A program made the position numbers and the translations under genes. From positions 2,852,001 through 2,916,000 of the forward strand of contig OY969772.1 in NCBI GenBank assembly GCA_963702935.1: a DNA stretch of 64,000 nucleotides. Direction: 5' to 3'. Below, piece after piece: positions 17,467-27,152 of this stretch; the stretch's first letter is position 1, and every line of letters starts with the position of its first letter. The DNA is from DAOTWA01 sp963702935 (GTDB taxonomy: Bacteria; Chloroflexota; Anaerolineae; Anaerolineales; Anaerolineaceae). The notes below the pieces were generated by a model. That model worked only from the letters and a program-made list of their open reading frames with translations. It was not told the DNA's origin and did no database searches.

Positions 17467-19317
17467 TTGAATTCACTCCATTTATTGCCGACCTTACTGC
17501 TCGTAGCCATCCTGTGCATCCCCCTGGCGCTGGTCATCGCCAACCGCCTGCGCATTGACCTGGCCGCCATGATCATGGCCGTCGCCCTGGGCATCTTGCA
17601 GGCCTTGGGCCTGCGCATCCTGGGACCCGCCCATTCTCCTCAAAGCGCCGTCAACGCCATCATCGGCTTCAGCCAGCCGGTGGTGATCATCCTCTTCTCG
17701 CTCTTCATCATCACCCGTGGCCTGGACAAGAGCGGCATCACGCGTTGGATCGCGCAGCGCCTGATCCGCCTGGGCGGCAAGGACGAGAGCCTCCTCATCG
17801 CCCTCTTCGCCGGCACCACCGCCCTGCTCTCCCTGTTCATGAACAACCTGGCCGCCGGGGCTTTGATCCTGCCCAGCGCCATGGAAGTGGCCCGCCGCAC
17901 GGGGGTCAAGCCCAGCAAGCTGTTGATCCCGGTGGCTTACGGGAGTCTGCTGGGCGGAGCGGCCACTTACTTTACCACCGCCAACATCATCGTCAGTGGC
18001 CTGCTGCCCATCGCCAAGCCGCCGCAGGCCGCCCTGAACATCCTGGACTTCACTCCCACCGGCGGGCTGATCGCTCTGGCGGGCATCCTCTTTTTAGGCA
18101 TCCTGGGGAAGCGCCTGCTGCCGGATCGCGAGCCTTCCGAGGAGCAGGCTCTGGCGCGCCTGACCGGCAGCGAGCTGGAGGACCTCTATCGCCTGGGCGA
18201 GCGCTTGTGGGAAGCGCGCGTCCTTCCGGGCTCCATTTTCGCCTACAAGGCCCTTGTGGAGTCGGGCATCGGGCGTAATTGGGGCGTGTCTGTAGCCGGC
18301 ATCCAGACCGAGAAGGAGGAGATCGAGCTGCCCTATCCGCAGCGCCTGATCCTGCCGGGCGACGTGCTCCTGCTGGTGGGCCGCGAGGAGAAGGTGGCCG
18401 CGCTGCAAGATTCCGGGCTGGAGATCCAGCCCGCCGGCAGCGGCAAGCACCTCAGCCCCATTGGCGTCACCTTCGTGGAGGTGCTCCTGGCGCCCCATTC
18501 CCGGGCGGAAGGGCGCACCTTGCGAGACATTAATTTCCGGAAGCGCTTTGGGCTGACCGTGGTGGCCCTGCTTCGCCTGGATCGCAGCTTCCGCACCGAC
18601 GTGGGGGATTTGACCCTCACTCCAGGGGATACGCTCCTGGTCATCGGCGCCGGAGAGCAGATCAAGAAGATCAAGCGCAGCCCCGATTTCATCGTCATCG
18701 AGCCCAATCCCAGCGACCAGCCGCTTCACAAGCGCGCCGTCATCCAGTCTGTGGCCATCACCTTCCTGGCCATTGGCGCTTCGATTGCCGGGGCTCCCAT
18801 CTACCTGTGCATGTTGAGCGGCGCCATCCTGGTGGTGCTGCTGGGCATCCTCACCATGGAAGAAGCCTACCAGTCGGTGGAATGGCAGGCCATCTTCCTG
18901 ATCGCCGGCATGTATGCGGTCAGCCTGGCCATGGTGCAGACCGGCCTGGCGGCTTTCCTGGGCAGCTCCATGATCGCGGCGGTCAAATCTTTTGGCCCCC
19001 TGGGCCTGGCCGCCGGAGCCTTCTTGCTGACCTCTCTGCTCACGCAATTCATGGGCGGGCAGGTCACCGCCCTGGTCACCGGCCCGGTGACCATCGCCGC
19101 CGCTATCAGCATGGGCGTCAACCCGCAGGCGGTGGCCGTGGCGACCGCCATTGGCTGTTCGGCCTCCTTCCTGACCCCCATCGCCCACCCCGTCAACATC
19201 CTCATGATCTCCCCCGCCAACTACAAATTCGGGGATTTCTTCCGGGTGGGGTGGCTCCTGACCTTGCTCAGCTTCGTTATGTTGTTGGTGGGGTTGAAGC
19301 TCTTTTGGGGCATGTAG
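17467..19317 (+). CDS. SLC13/DASS-type permease with two central RCK_C (TrkA_C) domains
   Basis: A 616-residue membrane protein, TTG start. The N-terminal half has about six hydrophobic helices, including FMNNLAAGALILPSAMEVARR, the family's N-P/T loop region. Two TrkA_C domains lie at about 222-300 (VSVAGIQTEKEEIELPYPQ, ILPGDVLLLVG) and 335-405 (LRDINFRKRFGLTVVALLR, LTPGDTLLVIG). The second membrane half ends with SCSASFLTPIAHPVN-like helices. Proteins of this build import anions such as sulfate, dicarboxylates or phosphate, with RCK_C domains as ligand sensors. It has no operon partner. The substrate is not predictable from sequence alone. Confidence 0.88.
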   Translation: MNSLHLLPTLLLVAILCIPLALVIANRLRIDLAAMIMAVALGILQALGLRILGPAHSPQSAVNAIIGFSQPVVIILFSLFIITRGLDKSGITRWIAQRLIRLGGKDESLLIALFAGTTALLSLFMNNLAAGALILPSAMEVARRTGVKPSKLLIPVAYGSLLGGAATYFTTANIIVSGLLPIAKPPQAALNILDFTPTGGLIALAGILFLGILGKRLLPDREPSEEQALARLTGSELEDLYRLGERLWEARVLPGSIFAYKALVESGIGRNWGVSVAGIQTEKEEIELPYPQRLILPGDVLLLVGREEKVAALQDSGLEIQPAGSGKHLSPIGVTFVEVLLAPHSRAEGRTLRDINFRKRFGLTVVALLRLDRSFRTDVGDLTLTPGDTLLVIGAGEQIKKIKRSPDFIVIEPNPSDQPLHKRAVIQSVAITFLAIGASIAGAPIYLCMLSGAILVVLLGILTMEEAYQSVEWQAIFLIAGMYAVSLAMVQTGLAAFLGSSMIAAVKSFGPLGLAAGAFLLTSLLTQFMGGQVTALVTGPVTIAAAISMGVNPQAVAVATAIGCSASFLTPIAHPVNILMISPANYKFGDFFRVGWLLTLLSFVMLLVGLKLFWGM

Positions 19318-19356
19318 ACGGAGTTCTCCGCGCCTGATTGCAAACATGGGGAATCT

Positions 19357-19523
19357 CACCACGGAGACACAAAGGCCACAGAGAAAACCTTAAGAAAACT
19401 CCGTGCCCTCTGCGCCTCTGGGGTGAATTCCAAAGAAGAGAAGAAGAATCCCACCACAAAGACATAGAGGTCGCAGAGTAAACCTAAAAAAACCCTGTGC
19501 TCTCTGTGCCTCTGTGGTGAACA
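19357..19523. repeat. Two tandem imperfect palindromes (CACCACGGAGACAC type)
   Basis: Unit one, about 19357-19430, opens with CACCACGGAGACACAAAGGC and closes with CCTCTGCGCCTCTGGGGTG. Unit two, about 19450-19523, opens with CACCACAAAGACATAGAGGT and closes with CTCTGTGCCTCTGTGGTG. Each folds into a long imperfect hairpin and they are diverged copies of one element. They have no coding capacity and lie just after the permease, where they may terminate its transcript. Confidence 0.7.
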
Positions 19524-19547
19524 CCCGGCAAGAGGGCGGTCTACAGA

Positions 19548-19680
19548 GTGTGCACGCACGAGTTGTCAAGCAGTTGGAAACTCTGCACCTACAAACTGCA
19601 CGAAGCCAGCCTGCGCTGGCTAAAAACCAGTCGGCGAAGGCCGACTTCGTGTACTTCGTTGCAGCGATTTCAATCGCCTG
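19548..19680 (+). mobile_element. MITE-like repeat, copy 1, lacking its right end
   Basis: Begins with GTGTGCACGCACGAGTTGTC and carries the three internal hairpins of the family (AGCCAGC-CTGC-GCTGGCT, AGTCGGC-GAAG-GCCGACT, GCGATT-TC-AATCGC). It stops after CGCCTG, so the right inverted repeat is missing. It is preceded by GTCTACAGA (19539-19547), which reappears at 21091-21099 beyond the whole nested region. Confidence 0.8.
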
Positions 19681-19745
19681 AATGACAGGGCCTGATGAAG
19701 AAGGTGGAGTGTGCACGCACGAGTTGTCAAGCAGTTGGAAACTGA

Positions 19746-20959
19746 GTGTTTGTCCCAAACTTGGTTGGCGAATTTCAGGAATTGGGAGCAGGCAGCATTC
19801 TCCCTTGCCTGAGCGAGAAAATCATGCAAGTTTCACTCCGGCCGCCATCAGGCCACTGGTCATGCCATCCCAGTTTTTATACCCTCGAACCGTCCGGGCT
19901 CGCATTTTCATGCGACCTATCACTTGTTCGGTTGGGTTATTCGTCCAGGGCACGTCCGGCTGCCAATTGAATACCCGAAAACGAGCCCAATTTTCGCCCA
20001 GACGGACGATTAGATAACGCAATTGTTCAAGCGGCGTAAATTCACTCCCGGCTCGTTTGGCTTGAGCCGGTGGAAATTGGCGTCCCAAAGCCACCAGGCG
20101 CTTGTCACCCTCGATGGGCAAATCTGCAAGCAACTGCTTTACCTCATCTACCATCCACAGCCAATCGGGGGGCAAGCTTTCCTTCAATTCATGCAACGTG
20201 CGTCCTACCCAGCGCCGCAGATGGAACTGGCATACCTGGTGTTCCAACTGTAAGTCATCCGCCACTTGCTTGTAACTGGCCAAATCGTCGGTCACAATCA
20301 CGCTGATCCCCAGACGCTGCACCAGTGGTTCAAGAAACTTCTTCACTGCCTGTGGGTCCTTCTCATCCAGATACCCCACCGTGATCGGGTCGCCCGTCCC
20401 CATGTCTACCACCACCAATACCTTTTGCGTTTCTCCCCATCCCTTCACATACGCCCCGTCTACCCCCGCCACCCTCACCTTCTTCCAATGCCGCTCTTTC
20501 TCCAATTGCCTGGCCCGCTCTTGCACATCCCGCCATATACTCATCCGCCCTATTTCCACCCGAAATGCCCCAAAAAAGCCGGATGCCCCGCGATAACTCA
20601 TCCCCAATATCCAGCCAATTGCCGCCAGTGCCTTCATCCGCACCGTTTGCTGGGCTTGACTGATCCCTTCCGGATAGTGCCGAAACGTGTGGCGACAGGT
20701 GCAACAACAATAGCGATATACCACCACTTCCTTAATTTGTGGATCGCGTACTTTCCTGATCGCCCCTCCCCATCGCTGAAATGTTTCTCCCCCACACACT
20801 GGGCATCGTTTCGGACGACTTGTTTCACAAACCTTGACTTCTGGTAAATGTAAAGTGACAATTGACATCGCAAGCTCCGGTAAATTGTTGGCCTAAGTAA
20901 CTACCAATTTAACCTGGGCTTGCTCTTTTTTCAAGACCTACCAGTTTTGGGACGAACAC
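19746..20959 (-). mobile_element. Insertion sequence, about 1.2 kb, nested in the MITE-like repeat
   Basis: The ends are related inverted repeats: GTGTTTGTCCCAAACTTGG at 19746 and, read from the other end, GTGTTCGTCCCAAAACTGG. The flanks GAAACTG at 19738-19744 and 20960-20966 are a target duplication of 7 bp, or 8 with one mismatch. A single complete transposase gene fills it. The reading frame is intact, so the copy may be recent. Confidence 0.82.
19822..20868 (-). CDS. DDE transposase with N-terminal zinc ribbon
   Basis: A full-length 348-residue transposase. Two CxxC pairs (CPVCGG at about residue 22 and CCCTCRHTF at about 55) form a zinc ribbon. A helix-turn-helix region follows, then a DDE core: D in VAGVDGAYVKG, D in VIVTDDLASYK and E in NNPTEQVIGRMK, with RARTVRGYKNWDG after it. 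The zinc ribbon and core spacing recall ISL3- and IS256-like groups, but the family cannot be fixed by eye. It acts on the inverted repeats bounding 19746-20959. Confidence 0.85.
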   Translation of the reverse strand: MSIVTLHLPEVKVCETSRPKRCPVCGGETFQRWGGAIRKVRDPQIKEVVVYRYCCCTCRHTFRHYPEGISQAQQTVRMKALAAIGWILGMSYRGASGFFGAFRVEIGRMSIWRDVQERARQLEKERHWKKVRVAGVDGAYVKGWGETQKVLVVVDMGTGDPITVGYLDEKDPQAVKKFLEPLVQRLGISVIVTDDLASYKQVADDLQLEHQVCQFHLRRWVGRTLHELKESLPPDWLWMVDEVKQLLADLPIEGDKRLVALGRQFPPAQAKRAGSEFTPLEQLRYLIVRLGENWARFRVFNWQPDVPWTNNPTEQVIGRMKMRARTVRGYKNWDGMTSGLMAAGVKLA

Positions 20960-21092
20960 GAAACTGCACCTACAAACTGCACGAAGCCGGCCTGCGCTGG
21001 CTAAAAACCAGTCGGCGAAGGCCGACTTCGTGTACTTCGTTGCAGCGATTTCAATCGCCTGAAAACGGCTGACAACTTTTGCGTGCACACGT

Positions 21093-21817
21093 CTACAGAT
21101 CGACCGTGGCGGGAGCGTGGAAGTTCTGATTGCGCTTGCGCACCTCATCCGGCACGTCGAAGCTGAAATCGGAGCCGATCATCTCTTTGTGGAACTTCTT
21201 GATCGAAGTGTCCCAATACTTCTTGGTCAGATAATACACGCGGGCGCCGCCCAGCTCGTGCTGGTACTCTGGCCAGGGGTAGGTAGGCTGGGCCATCTCC
21301 AGACCCGCCATGCGCCAGCCGTTGTAGCTCTCGAAGGTGGACCACCATTCCTTGCAGCCCAGGATCTCCAGGGCGTAATAGGTCTTGGCGTAATACATGG
21401 CCCAGCCCAGGCGTCCGCGCCGGGCGAAGGTCATGGTATGCAGGCTGAGGGCGATGTTCTCGTTCATCACGCGCCCGTTGGCGAACCCCACCCATTCCCC
21501 ATCGATCAGGCCGACCAGGGTGAAGGGGTCCTTGACCCGCTGGCGATACCAGCCCAGGATCTCGGCGTAGCAGCGCACGCCGACGATGTCGTAGAAGTCC
21601 TTCTCGACGTGCATGACCTTTTCCATGTATTCCAGCATGGCGGGAACTTCTTCCAGCCTGGCCTCGCGCACGTAGAGCAGGCGCCCGTCCTTGAGGGTAA
21701 CCATCGCTTCCGGCCAGGGTTTAACCCCATAGAAGGAGCCTGGAGCAGCGGTTCGATCTCTCGAACGTCGATCGTGATCTGTTCTTGCGATACTTTCTCA
21801 GGAGGATCAAGTCTCAT
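21093..21817 (-). CDS. GNAT-like acetyltransferase with one frame break
   Basis: Starts MRLDPPEKVSQEQITIDVRE with GGAGG before the ATG. The frame changes near 21741 and continues as GSFYGVKPWPEAMVTLKDGR. The change fits either two surplus bases or one missing base, giving about 240 residues. The C-terminal 200 residues resemble the GNAT fold: LVGLIDGEWVGFANGRVM, LGWAMYYAKTYYALEILG and TFESYNGWRMAGLEM, where the ESYN segment matches the usual cofactor-site helix. Substrate unknown. The stop codon lies inside the 9-bp direct repeat left by the mobile block, so the insertion hit exactly the gene end without changing the protein. Confidence 0.65.
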
Positions 21818-22046
21818 GGCGTTTCTTCCTTTTCTTTCTTGAGTTTTGGGTCTGAGGGCTATACTTGTTGGGAGAATCGGCACACCATGCCGGCGGAGAG
21901 AATACTTTCAAAGTTTATGGATATTCTCCAGGGATTGCAAGTGATTATTTTCCGCTTGCGCTGGCGATATGTCACTGGCGCCGCCTGGAAGCGAGAAAAA
22001 TGAGAAGAATGTGAGAAATGGAGTTCTTGATAAGGAAATATGTCAT

Positions 22047-22075
22047 TTGAATTCGCATAGGACAAATGCTATACT
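22047..22075 (+). promoter_or_regulatory. Sigma-70 promoter facing the catabolic island
   Basis: TTGAAT (22047-22052), a 17-base spacer and TATACT (22070-22075). It is the best promoter in the gap before fdrA and would give a leader of roughly 315 bases. Confidence 0.65.
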
Positions 22076-22149
22076 TTTCTTGTGGTTAAAGGATCAATAT
22101 TCTAAATTTACTCCAAATTAGTTGCTTAAGTCTGTAAAACTACCCGGCA

Positions 22150-22314
22150 GTGCTCCGGTATTGCAGGGGTTCGATTAAAACCAAAGCTCTTTGTCAGACC
22201 AAACTCCTGGAACAGGTGACGGGAATTCAAGAATTAGCCCTCAAGTATTTCCCAGCCGTAGAGAAGCGATTTGGCAAGCGAGCCTGTCTCCACCAAATCT
22301 ATCGTTGTTTATAA
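22150..22314 (+). other. Small open frame, possible gene remnant
   Basis: GTG-initiated frame of 54 codons between the promoter and fdrA, with the readable stretch QTKLLEQVTGIQELALKYFP and a basic end. Its composition resembles a protein rather than random sequence, but no start signal or family was recognised. It could be a truncated transposase or other decayed gene. Confidence 0.25.
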
Positions 22315-22398
22315 TCGAATAGGTCGGAAGGTCTATCGGTAAAGCGAGAAGCCGACGTACTATAACTTAACGCCACACCTTATTCATTGGAGGTTGTT

Positions 22399-24135
22399 AT
22401 GGCTGTTGTTAAAGCAGACGTTCGATCTGGCGCCTATTACGATTCTGCATTCCTGATGCAAACGCAGCGCTCTCTGGCGGCGCTGCCGGGCGTCCTGGAT
22501 GCGGGCGTGATCATGGGCACCGAGGCGAACAAAGAGCTCCTGGCGCACATCGACCTGTTGTGTGAAGAAGCCAGGGCCGCCAGGCCGGACGATCTGGTGC
22601 TCGTCGTCCGCGCCGAGAGCGAGGCCGCCGCGCTGGAAGCGCTTGGGAAGGTAGACGAGCTGCTCACCCGGCGCAAGTCTTCCGCGAGCCAGGAATACCG
22701 CCCGCAGAGCATCGAGACCGCCCTGGAAATGCTGCCCGAGGCGAGCTGGGTGCTGGTCTCCGTCGCCGGGCGCTACGCCGCCGGGGTGGCCCGCGAGGCG
22801 CTGCGCCTCGGCAAGCACGTTTTCCTCTTCAGCGACAACGTTTCCGTAGAAGAAGAGATCGAGCTGAAGCACCTGTCTTCAGAGAAAGGGCTGCTGGTCA
22901 TGGGCCCCGATTGCGGAACGGCCATCATTCGTGGGGTCGGCTTGGGCTTTGCCAACAAAGTCCGCCTGGGGCCCATCGGCGTGGTGGCCGCCGCCGGTAC
23001 GGGCTTGCAGCAGGTAACCTCGCGCATCCACCAGTTGGGCAGCGGGGTCAGCTACGGCATCGGCACCGGCGGGCGCGACCTGTCTGAAAAGGTCGGCGCA
23101 GTCACCTTCCGCCAGGGCATCGAGGTGCTTTCCCGCGACCCCGAGACGAAGGTCATCTTGCTGGTCTCCAAGCCGCCCGCGCCCAAGGTGGCCGACGAGG
23201 TGCTGCGCGTGGCCCGCCAGGCCGGCAAGCCCGTGGTGGTCAACTTCATCGCCCGGCTTTCCGCCGCCTCTCAGGTGGACAACCTGTATTTCGTCAATAG
23301 CCTGGATAGCGCCGCCGAGCTGGCCGTCAGGCTGGCCGCTGCCCCGCGGCCAGACGGCCAGGCCGATTTGCAGGCGAAGCTGGAGCGTTTTGCCCCCGGC
23401 CAACGCTACCTGCGCGGATTGTTCTCCGGCGGCACGCTGGCTTACGAGGCCCAGTTCATCCTGCAAGGCTACCTGCCGCGCGTGTGGGCCAATGCGCCCC
23501 TCGATAAGGAGAATAAGCTGCCCAATTCGCTGGTCAGCCAGGAGCACACCATCGTGGACCTGGGCGAGGACGAGTTTACCGTCGGGCGTTTGCATCCAAT
23601 GATGGACAACGAATTGCGCATTCGCCGCTTGCTGGAAGAGGCCGCCGATCCGGCCGTGGCCGTCGTCCTGCTGGACGTGGTCTTGGGGTATGGATCACAC
23701 CCCGACCCCGCCGGTGAGCTGGCCCCGGCCATCGCGAAGGCCAAAGCCCTGGCCGAACAGGGCGGCCGTTACCTGGAAGTGGTGGCCGTCGTGACCGGCA
23801 CGGACGAGGATCCGCAGAATTTCGGCGACCAGATGCGCCAGCTCAGGGCCACCGGCGCCTGGGTGGACGCCAGTAACGAAACCGTGGTGCGTTACGCCGG
23901 CCAATTACTGCGCGCGCTGCGTGCTTTGGAAGCGCCGGAAGAGGCCGTCGCGCCTGCCAGGCCGGTCGACCTGGAGGTGCTGCAGAGACCCCTGAGCGCC
24001 GTCAACGTCGGCCTGGAATCCTTCGCCGAGACCTTGCAGGCCCAGGGGGTTCCCACGCTGCACGTGGATTGGCGGCCTCCGGCCGGCGGGAACGAGAAGC
24101 TGGCCGCCATCCTGGAGCGCATGAAGAAGAAGTGA
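22399..24135 (+). CDS. fdrA: FdrA family protein (acyl-CoA synthetase-like; oxamate carbamoyltransferase subunit)
   Basis: A 578-residue protein of the succinyl-CoA-synthetase-like superfamily, with GPDCGTAIIRGVGLGFAN near residue 173, a Rossmann stretch VGVVAAAGTGLQQV and a C-terminal CoA-ligase-like half (VVLLDVVLGYGSHPDPAGEL). FdrA (AllF) with YlbE (AllG) and YlbF (AllH) is linked in enterobacteria to the oxamate carbamoyltransferase step of anaerobic allantoin breakdown. Here fdrA is followed by the AllG homologue, but no AllH is seen. TTGGAGG precedes ATG 22399. It opens the 11-kb island, so a role in nitrogen-heterocycle catabolism is well supported by context; the exact reaction is inference. 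Confidence 0.88.
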   Translation: MAVVKADVRSGAYYDSAFLMQTQRSLAALPGVLDAGVIMGTEANKELLAHIDLLCEEARAARPDDLVLVVRAESEAAALEALGKVDELLTRRKSSASQEYRPQSIETALEMLPEASWVLVSVAGRYAAGVAREALRLGKHVFLFSDNVSVEEEIELKHLSSEKGLLVMGPDCGTAIIRGVGLGFANKVRLGPIGVVAAAGTGLQQVTSRIHQLGSGVSYGIGTGGRDLSEKVGAVTFRQGIEVLSRDPETKVILLVSKPPAPKVADEVLRVARQAGKPVVVNFIARLSAASQVDNLYFVNSLDSAAELAVRLAAAPRPDGQADLQAKLERFAPGQRYLRGLFSGGTLAYEAQFILQGYLPRVWANAPLDKENKLPNSLVSQEHTIVDLGEDEFTVGRLHPMMDNELRIRRLLEEAADPAVAVVLLDVVLGYGSHPDPAGELAPAIAKAKALAEQGGRYLEVVAVVTGTDEDPQNFGDQMRQLRATGAWVDASNETVVRYAGQLLRALRALEAPEEAVAPARPVDLEVLQRPLSAVNVGLESFAETLQAQGVPTLHVDWRPPAGGNEKLAAILERMKKK

Positions 24136-24198
24136 AAACGAAAGCCGTGGTCCGAGTGAAACCTTGCGCCACGGCTGATTTTTTTAGAGAGGACAGAC

Positions 24199-25441
24199 AT
24201 GGATATTGAATCCGCAAATGCCAAAACGGTAGAACGTTTCATGGAATCCCGCCCGATCACCGTGGGGGTTGGCAAGGCCATCGAGGTCATTCCCGGCATG
24301 AAGCCCAACCTGCTGCTGCACGCCGGCCCTCCCATCGCCTGGGAGCGCATGGCCGGCCCCATGAAGGGCGCGGTCTACGGCGCTTTGATCTTCGAGGGCC
24401 TGGCTCGGAGCGCGGAAGATGCGGAAGCCCTGATCCAGGCGGGCAAGGTCGAGTTTGCCCCCTGCCACCATTACGGGGCGGTGGGGCCCATGGCCGGGGT
24501 GATCTCGCCTTCCATGATGACCTACGTGGTGGAGAACAAGACCTACGGCAATCGGGCTTTCTCGGGCCTCAACGAAGGCCGCGGCAAAGTGCTGCGCATG
24601 GGCGCTTACAGCCCGGACGTGATCGCCAAGCTGCGATGGATGAACGCGGTGATGGGGCCCGTGCTGGATAAGGCCATTCGAGAGTCTGGAGGCGTGGACC
24701 TGCGCGCCTTGTTGGGCAAGGCCCTGCACATGGGCGACGACGGCCACAACCGCCTCGACGCGGCTTCCCTTTTGTATACTACCCTGCTGGCCCCGGCCAT
24801 CATCAAAGTGGCCGACACGGCCACCGCCGCCGAGATCGTGCGCTTCCTGGCCGAGAACGCCCTGAGCATCCTCAACCCGGTCATGGCCGGCTGCAAGTCG
24901 ATGACGGACGCCGGCCACAATATCGAGGGCAGCACCATCGTCACCGTCATGGCGCGCAACGGCACCGACTTCGGCATTCGCGTCAGCGGCCTGGGCGATC
25001 AATGGTTCACCGCCCCCGCCCCCAAGGTCAAGGCGCTTTACTTCCCCGGCTTCACCGAGAAGGACGCCAACCCCGATATCGGCGACAGCACCATCACCGA
25101 GACCTCGGGCATCGGCGGCTTTGCCATGGCTGCCGCCCCGGCCATCGTCACCTTCATCGGCGGCGTGGCGCGCGATGCCATCCATACCACCCTGGACATG
25201 TACGAGATCACCTACGCCGAGCACAAGTACTTTACCATCCCGGCGCTGGATTTCCGGGGCACGCCCACCGGCATCGATATCCGTAAGGTGGTCGAGAAGA
25301 ATATCACCCCGCGCGTCAACACGGGCGTGGCCCACAAAGAGCCGGGCGTGGGCCAGGTCGGCGCCGGCGTCGTCAGCGCCGCCCATGGAGATCTTCGTCG
25401 ACGCTTTGCTGGCTTATGCGGAAAAACGCTACCAGATTTGA
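24199..25441 (+). CDS. DUF1116 / YlbE-AllG family protein with one frame break
   Basis: Read as 413 residues when one base near 25381 is skipped, ending PMEIFVDALLAYAEKRYQI instead of a short out-of-frame tail. Conserved family stretches include PLLLHAGPPIAWERMAGPMK-type sequence at residues 35-55, HHYGAVGPMAGVISPSMM, and IGDSTITETSGIGGFAMAAAP. AllG/YlbE is the partner of FdrA in the reported oxamate carbamoyltransferase. The gene lies 63 bases behind fdrA, with GAGAGG before the ATG. Since the break affects only the last 20 codons, either an altered C-terminus or a sequence error is possible. Confidence 0.85.
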
Positions 25442-25469
25442 GCTTCTTCTAAAACAGACGGAGGACACA

Positions 25470-26325
25470 ATGAAACGGGATGAGTTCATCAAGATGATGG
25501 CGGACGCCAGGCTGTTTGACCTGACCCAGGGATGCAGCATCTTTACCCCCCCGTGGCCGGGTGAAAAATCATTGGAAGTGCATTTCTTCAAGCGCGTCAC
25601 CGGCGCTTACGGCGGGGGCCTGGGCGCGAACGGCCAGATCCTGAACTGGAGCAACACGGTGGGCACCCACCTGGTCGGCGAGACGGCCTTTTTCTCCGGC
25701 GGGCGCGCCATCGCGGACATCCCCTTGAAGGAGCTCAGCGGGCCGGGCGTGGTGGTGGATATTTCCGATCTGGTCTCGGATTACAGCGTCTATACGCCGG
25801 AAATGATCCTGAAGAAGGCCGACGTTAAGAAGGGCGACATCTTGATCGTCAACACCGGCTATCACCGCTATTCCTGGGATCAGCCCGATACCTTCAATCC
25901 GCAGGCCCAGGGGGGCGTCGAATCGAAGGAGTTCGGCTTCTACGTGCGCCATCCCGGTCCCTCCATGGATTTCTACAAATGGGCCTTGGAGATGGATTTG
26001 AAGTGGATCGGCGTGGATTGCGGCTGCGCCGAGCACCCCATGAACACCCCGATCCGCCGTATGCACGAAAACCACTTCCAGAAGGCCGAGCAGAAGCTCA
26101 AGGAAGAAACCGGCAAGACCTGGGACGAGACCTTCCCTCCCGATGAGTATTATCCGACTGACCCACGTCACCTTGCCCAAGGCGCACCTTGTCTTCGTGG
26201 AAGCCATCGTGGGCGACATCGACCAGCTCAAGAACCGGCGCGCCTGGATCTCCGTGCAGCCCATTCCCTTCATGGAAGTCGAAACCGCCTGGGCGCGCGT
26301 GTGTTGCTCTCCAGCCGCCCGCTGA
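25470..26325 (+). CDS. Cyclase/kynurenine-formamidase-fold protein, metal site degenerate (one frame break)
   Basis: 284 residues if a surplus base near 26157 is skipped, starting MKRDEFIKMMADARLFDLTQ after a clear GGAGG. The fold is that of the cyclase family (isatin hydrolase, kynurenine formamidase). However, the normal metal motif HxGTHxDxxxH reads TVGTHLVGETA here: only the GTH histidine remains, and the first His, the Asp and the last His are Thr, Val and Ala. The neighbour at 26327 keeps all of them. The two proteins align along their length, so they are paralogues. Inference: this one may be a catalytically impaired partner in a hetero-oligomer. Confidence 0.8.
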
Positions 26326-26326
26326 T

Positions 26327-27147
26327 ATGGGCGAGAGTGAGTTCTTCGCCGAGATGGACGCGGCTGAAATGCTGGACCTCACGGTGCCCTTCAGCGTGCA
26401 GACGCCTCAGTGGCTGAACTACGTTCCCTTGAGCGTCACCTACACCAAGCGGGTGGGCGGCCAGTATTTCGGCATGGGCCGCAACGGCTCCATCTGCAAC
26501 GCCAGCATCCACCTGGGCACCCACATGGACGGCGAAAAGCACTTCTATCCCGCCGGGCGCACCATCGGCCAGGTTCCTCTGGAGGAATGGGTAGGTCCCG
26601 GCGTGATCGCCGATATTTCCGACCTGGTGAGCAATTCGAGCGTCTACACCCCCGAGATGATCCACGACGTGGTGGACATTCACAAGGGCGATATCCTGAT
26701 CATCAAGACCGGCTGGAATAAGTTCGGCTGGAACAGCCCCGAATTCGGACGAATTCCGCTACATGGTGAAGCACCCCGGGCCTTCTCCGGATTTCTCGCA
26801 ATGGGCCGTGGACATGCAGATCAAGTGGATCGGCGTGGACGCCGTCTGCGCCGATCACCCCATGAATACCATCATGCGCATCTGGCACCCCAAGACCTTC
26901 GAGGAAGCCAACGGCAAGCTGATCCGCGACTTCGGCAAGGACTGGGATCGAGATGTATCCCCTGGACGAATACTACCAGGATATGCACCTGAACCTCTTC
27001 CCCAGGCGCATCGTGCATGCCGAGAACCTGGCCGGCGATATGGCCACGGCCGAAAGCGGGCGCTACTACATCGGCTGCTACTTGCAGAAAGCCATGGAGA
27101 CCGAGTCGATGTGGGGCCGCTTCGTAGCCTTCAAGGAAGGCAAGTAA
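26327..27147 (+). CDS. Cyclase-family metal-dependent hydrolase (two frame breaks)
   Basis: 272 residues after skipping single bases near 26744 and 26949, from MGESEFFAEMDAAEMLD to WGRFVAFKEGK. The metal motif HLGTHMDGEKH at about residues 67-77 is complete, so it should bind Mn or Zn and hydrolyse an amide or cyclic imide bond, as isatin hydrolase and kynurenine formamidase do. It starts one base after the stop of the degenerate paralogue. The breaks sit at GAA-T-TCG and at GAT-C-GAG; the protein is conserved on both sides. In this island it could open a ring produced by the molybdenum hydroxylase. Confidence 0.82.
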
Positions 27148-27152
27148 AAGAT

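Larger units (their letters stand above)
19709..21090. mobile_element. MITE-like repeat, copy 2, interrupted by an insertion sequence
   Basis: The left part (19709-19745) begins GTGTGCACGC and the right part (20960-21090) ends GCGTGCACAC. Together they rebuild the roughly 160-bp element seen intact at 57305-57464. The IS at 19746-20959 splits it after GAAACTG, which is repeated on the far side. With copy 1 it forms a 1.54-kb block bounded by the 9-bp direct repeat GTCTACAGA, so the block probably grew from one original insertion by later duplication and IS entry. Confidence 0.8.
21818..22398. other. Intergenic region upstream of the catabolic island
   Basis: This 581-base gap contains a strong rightward promoter (22047-22075), an open frame of 54 codons (22150-22314) of unknown standing, and AT-richer DNA than its neighbours. 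Between the promoter and fdrA there is a long leader of about 320 bases. No known riboswitch class was recognised. Confidence 0.5.
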
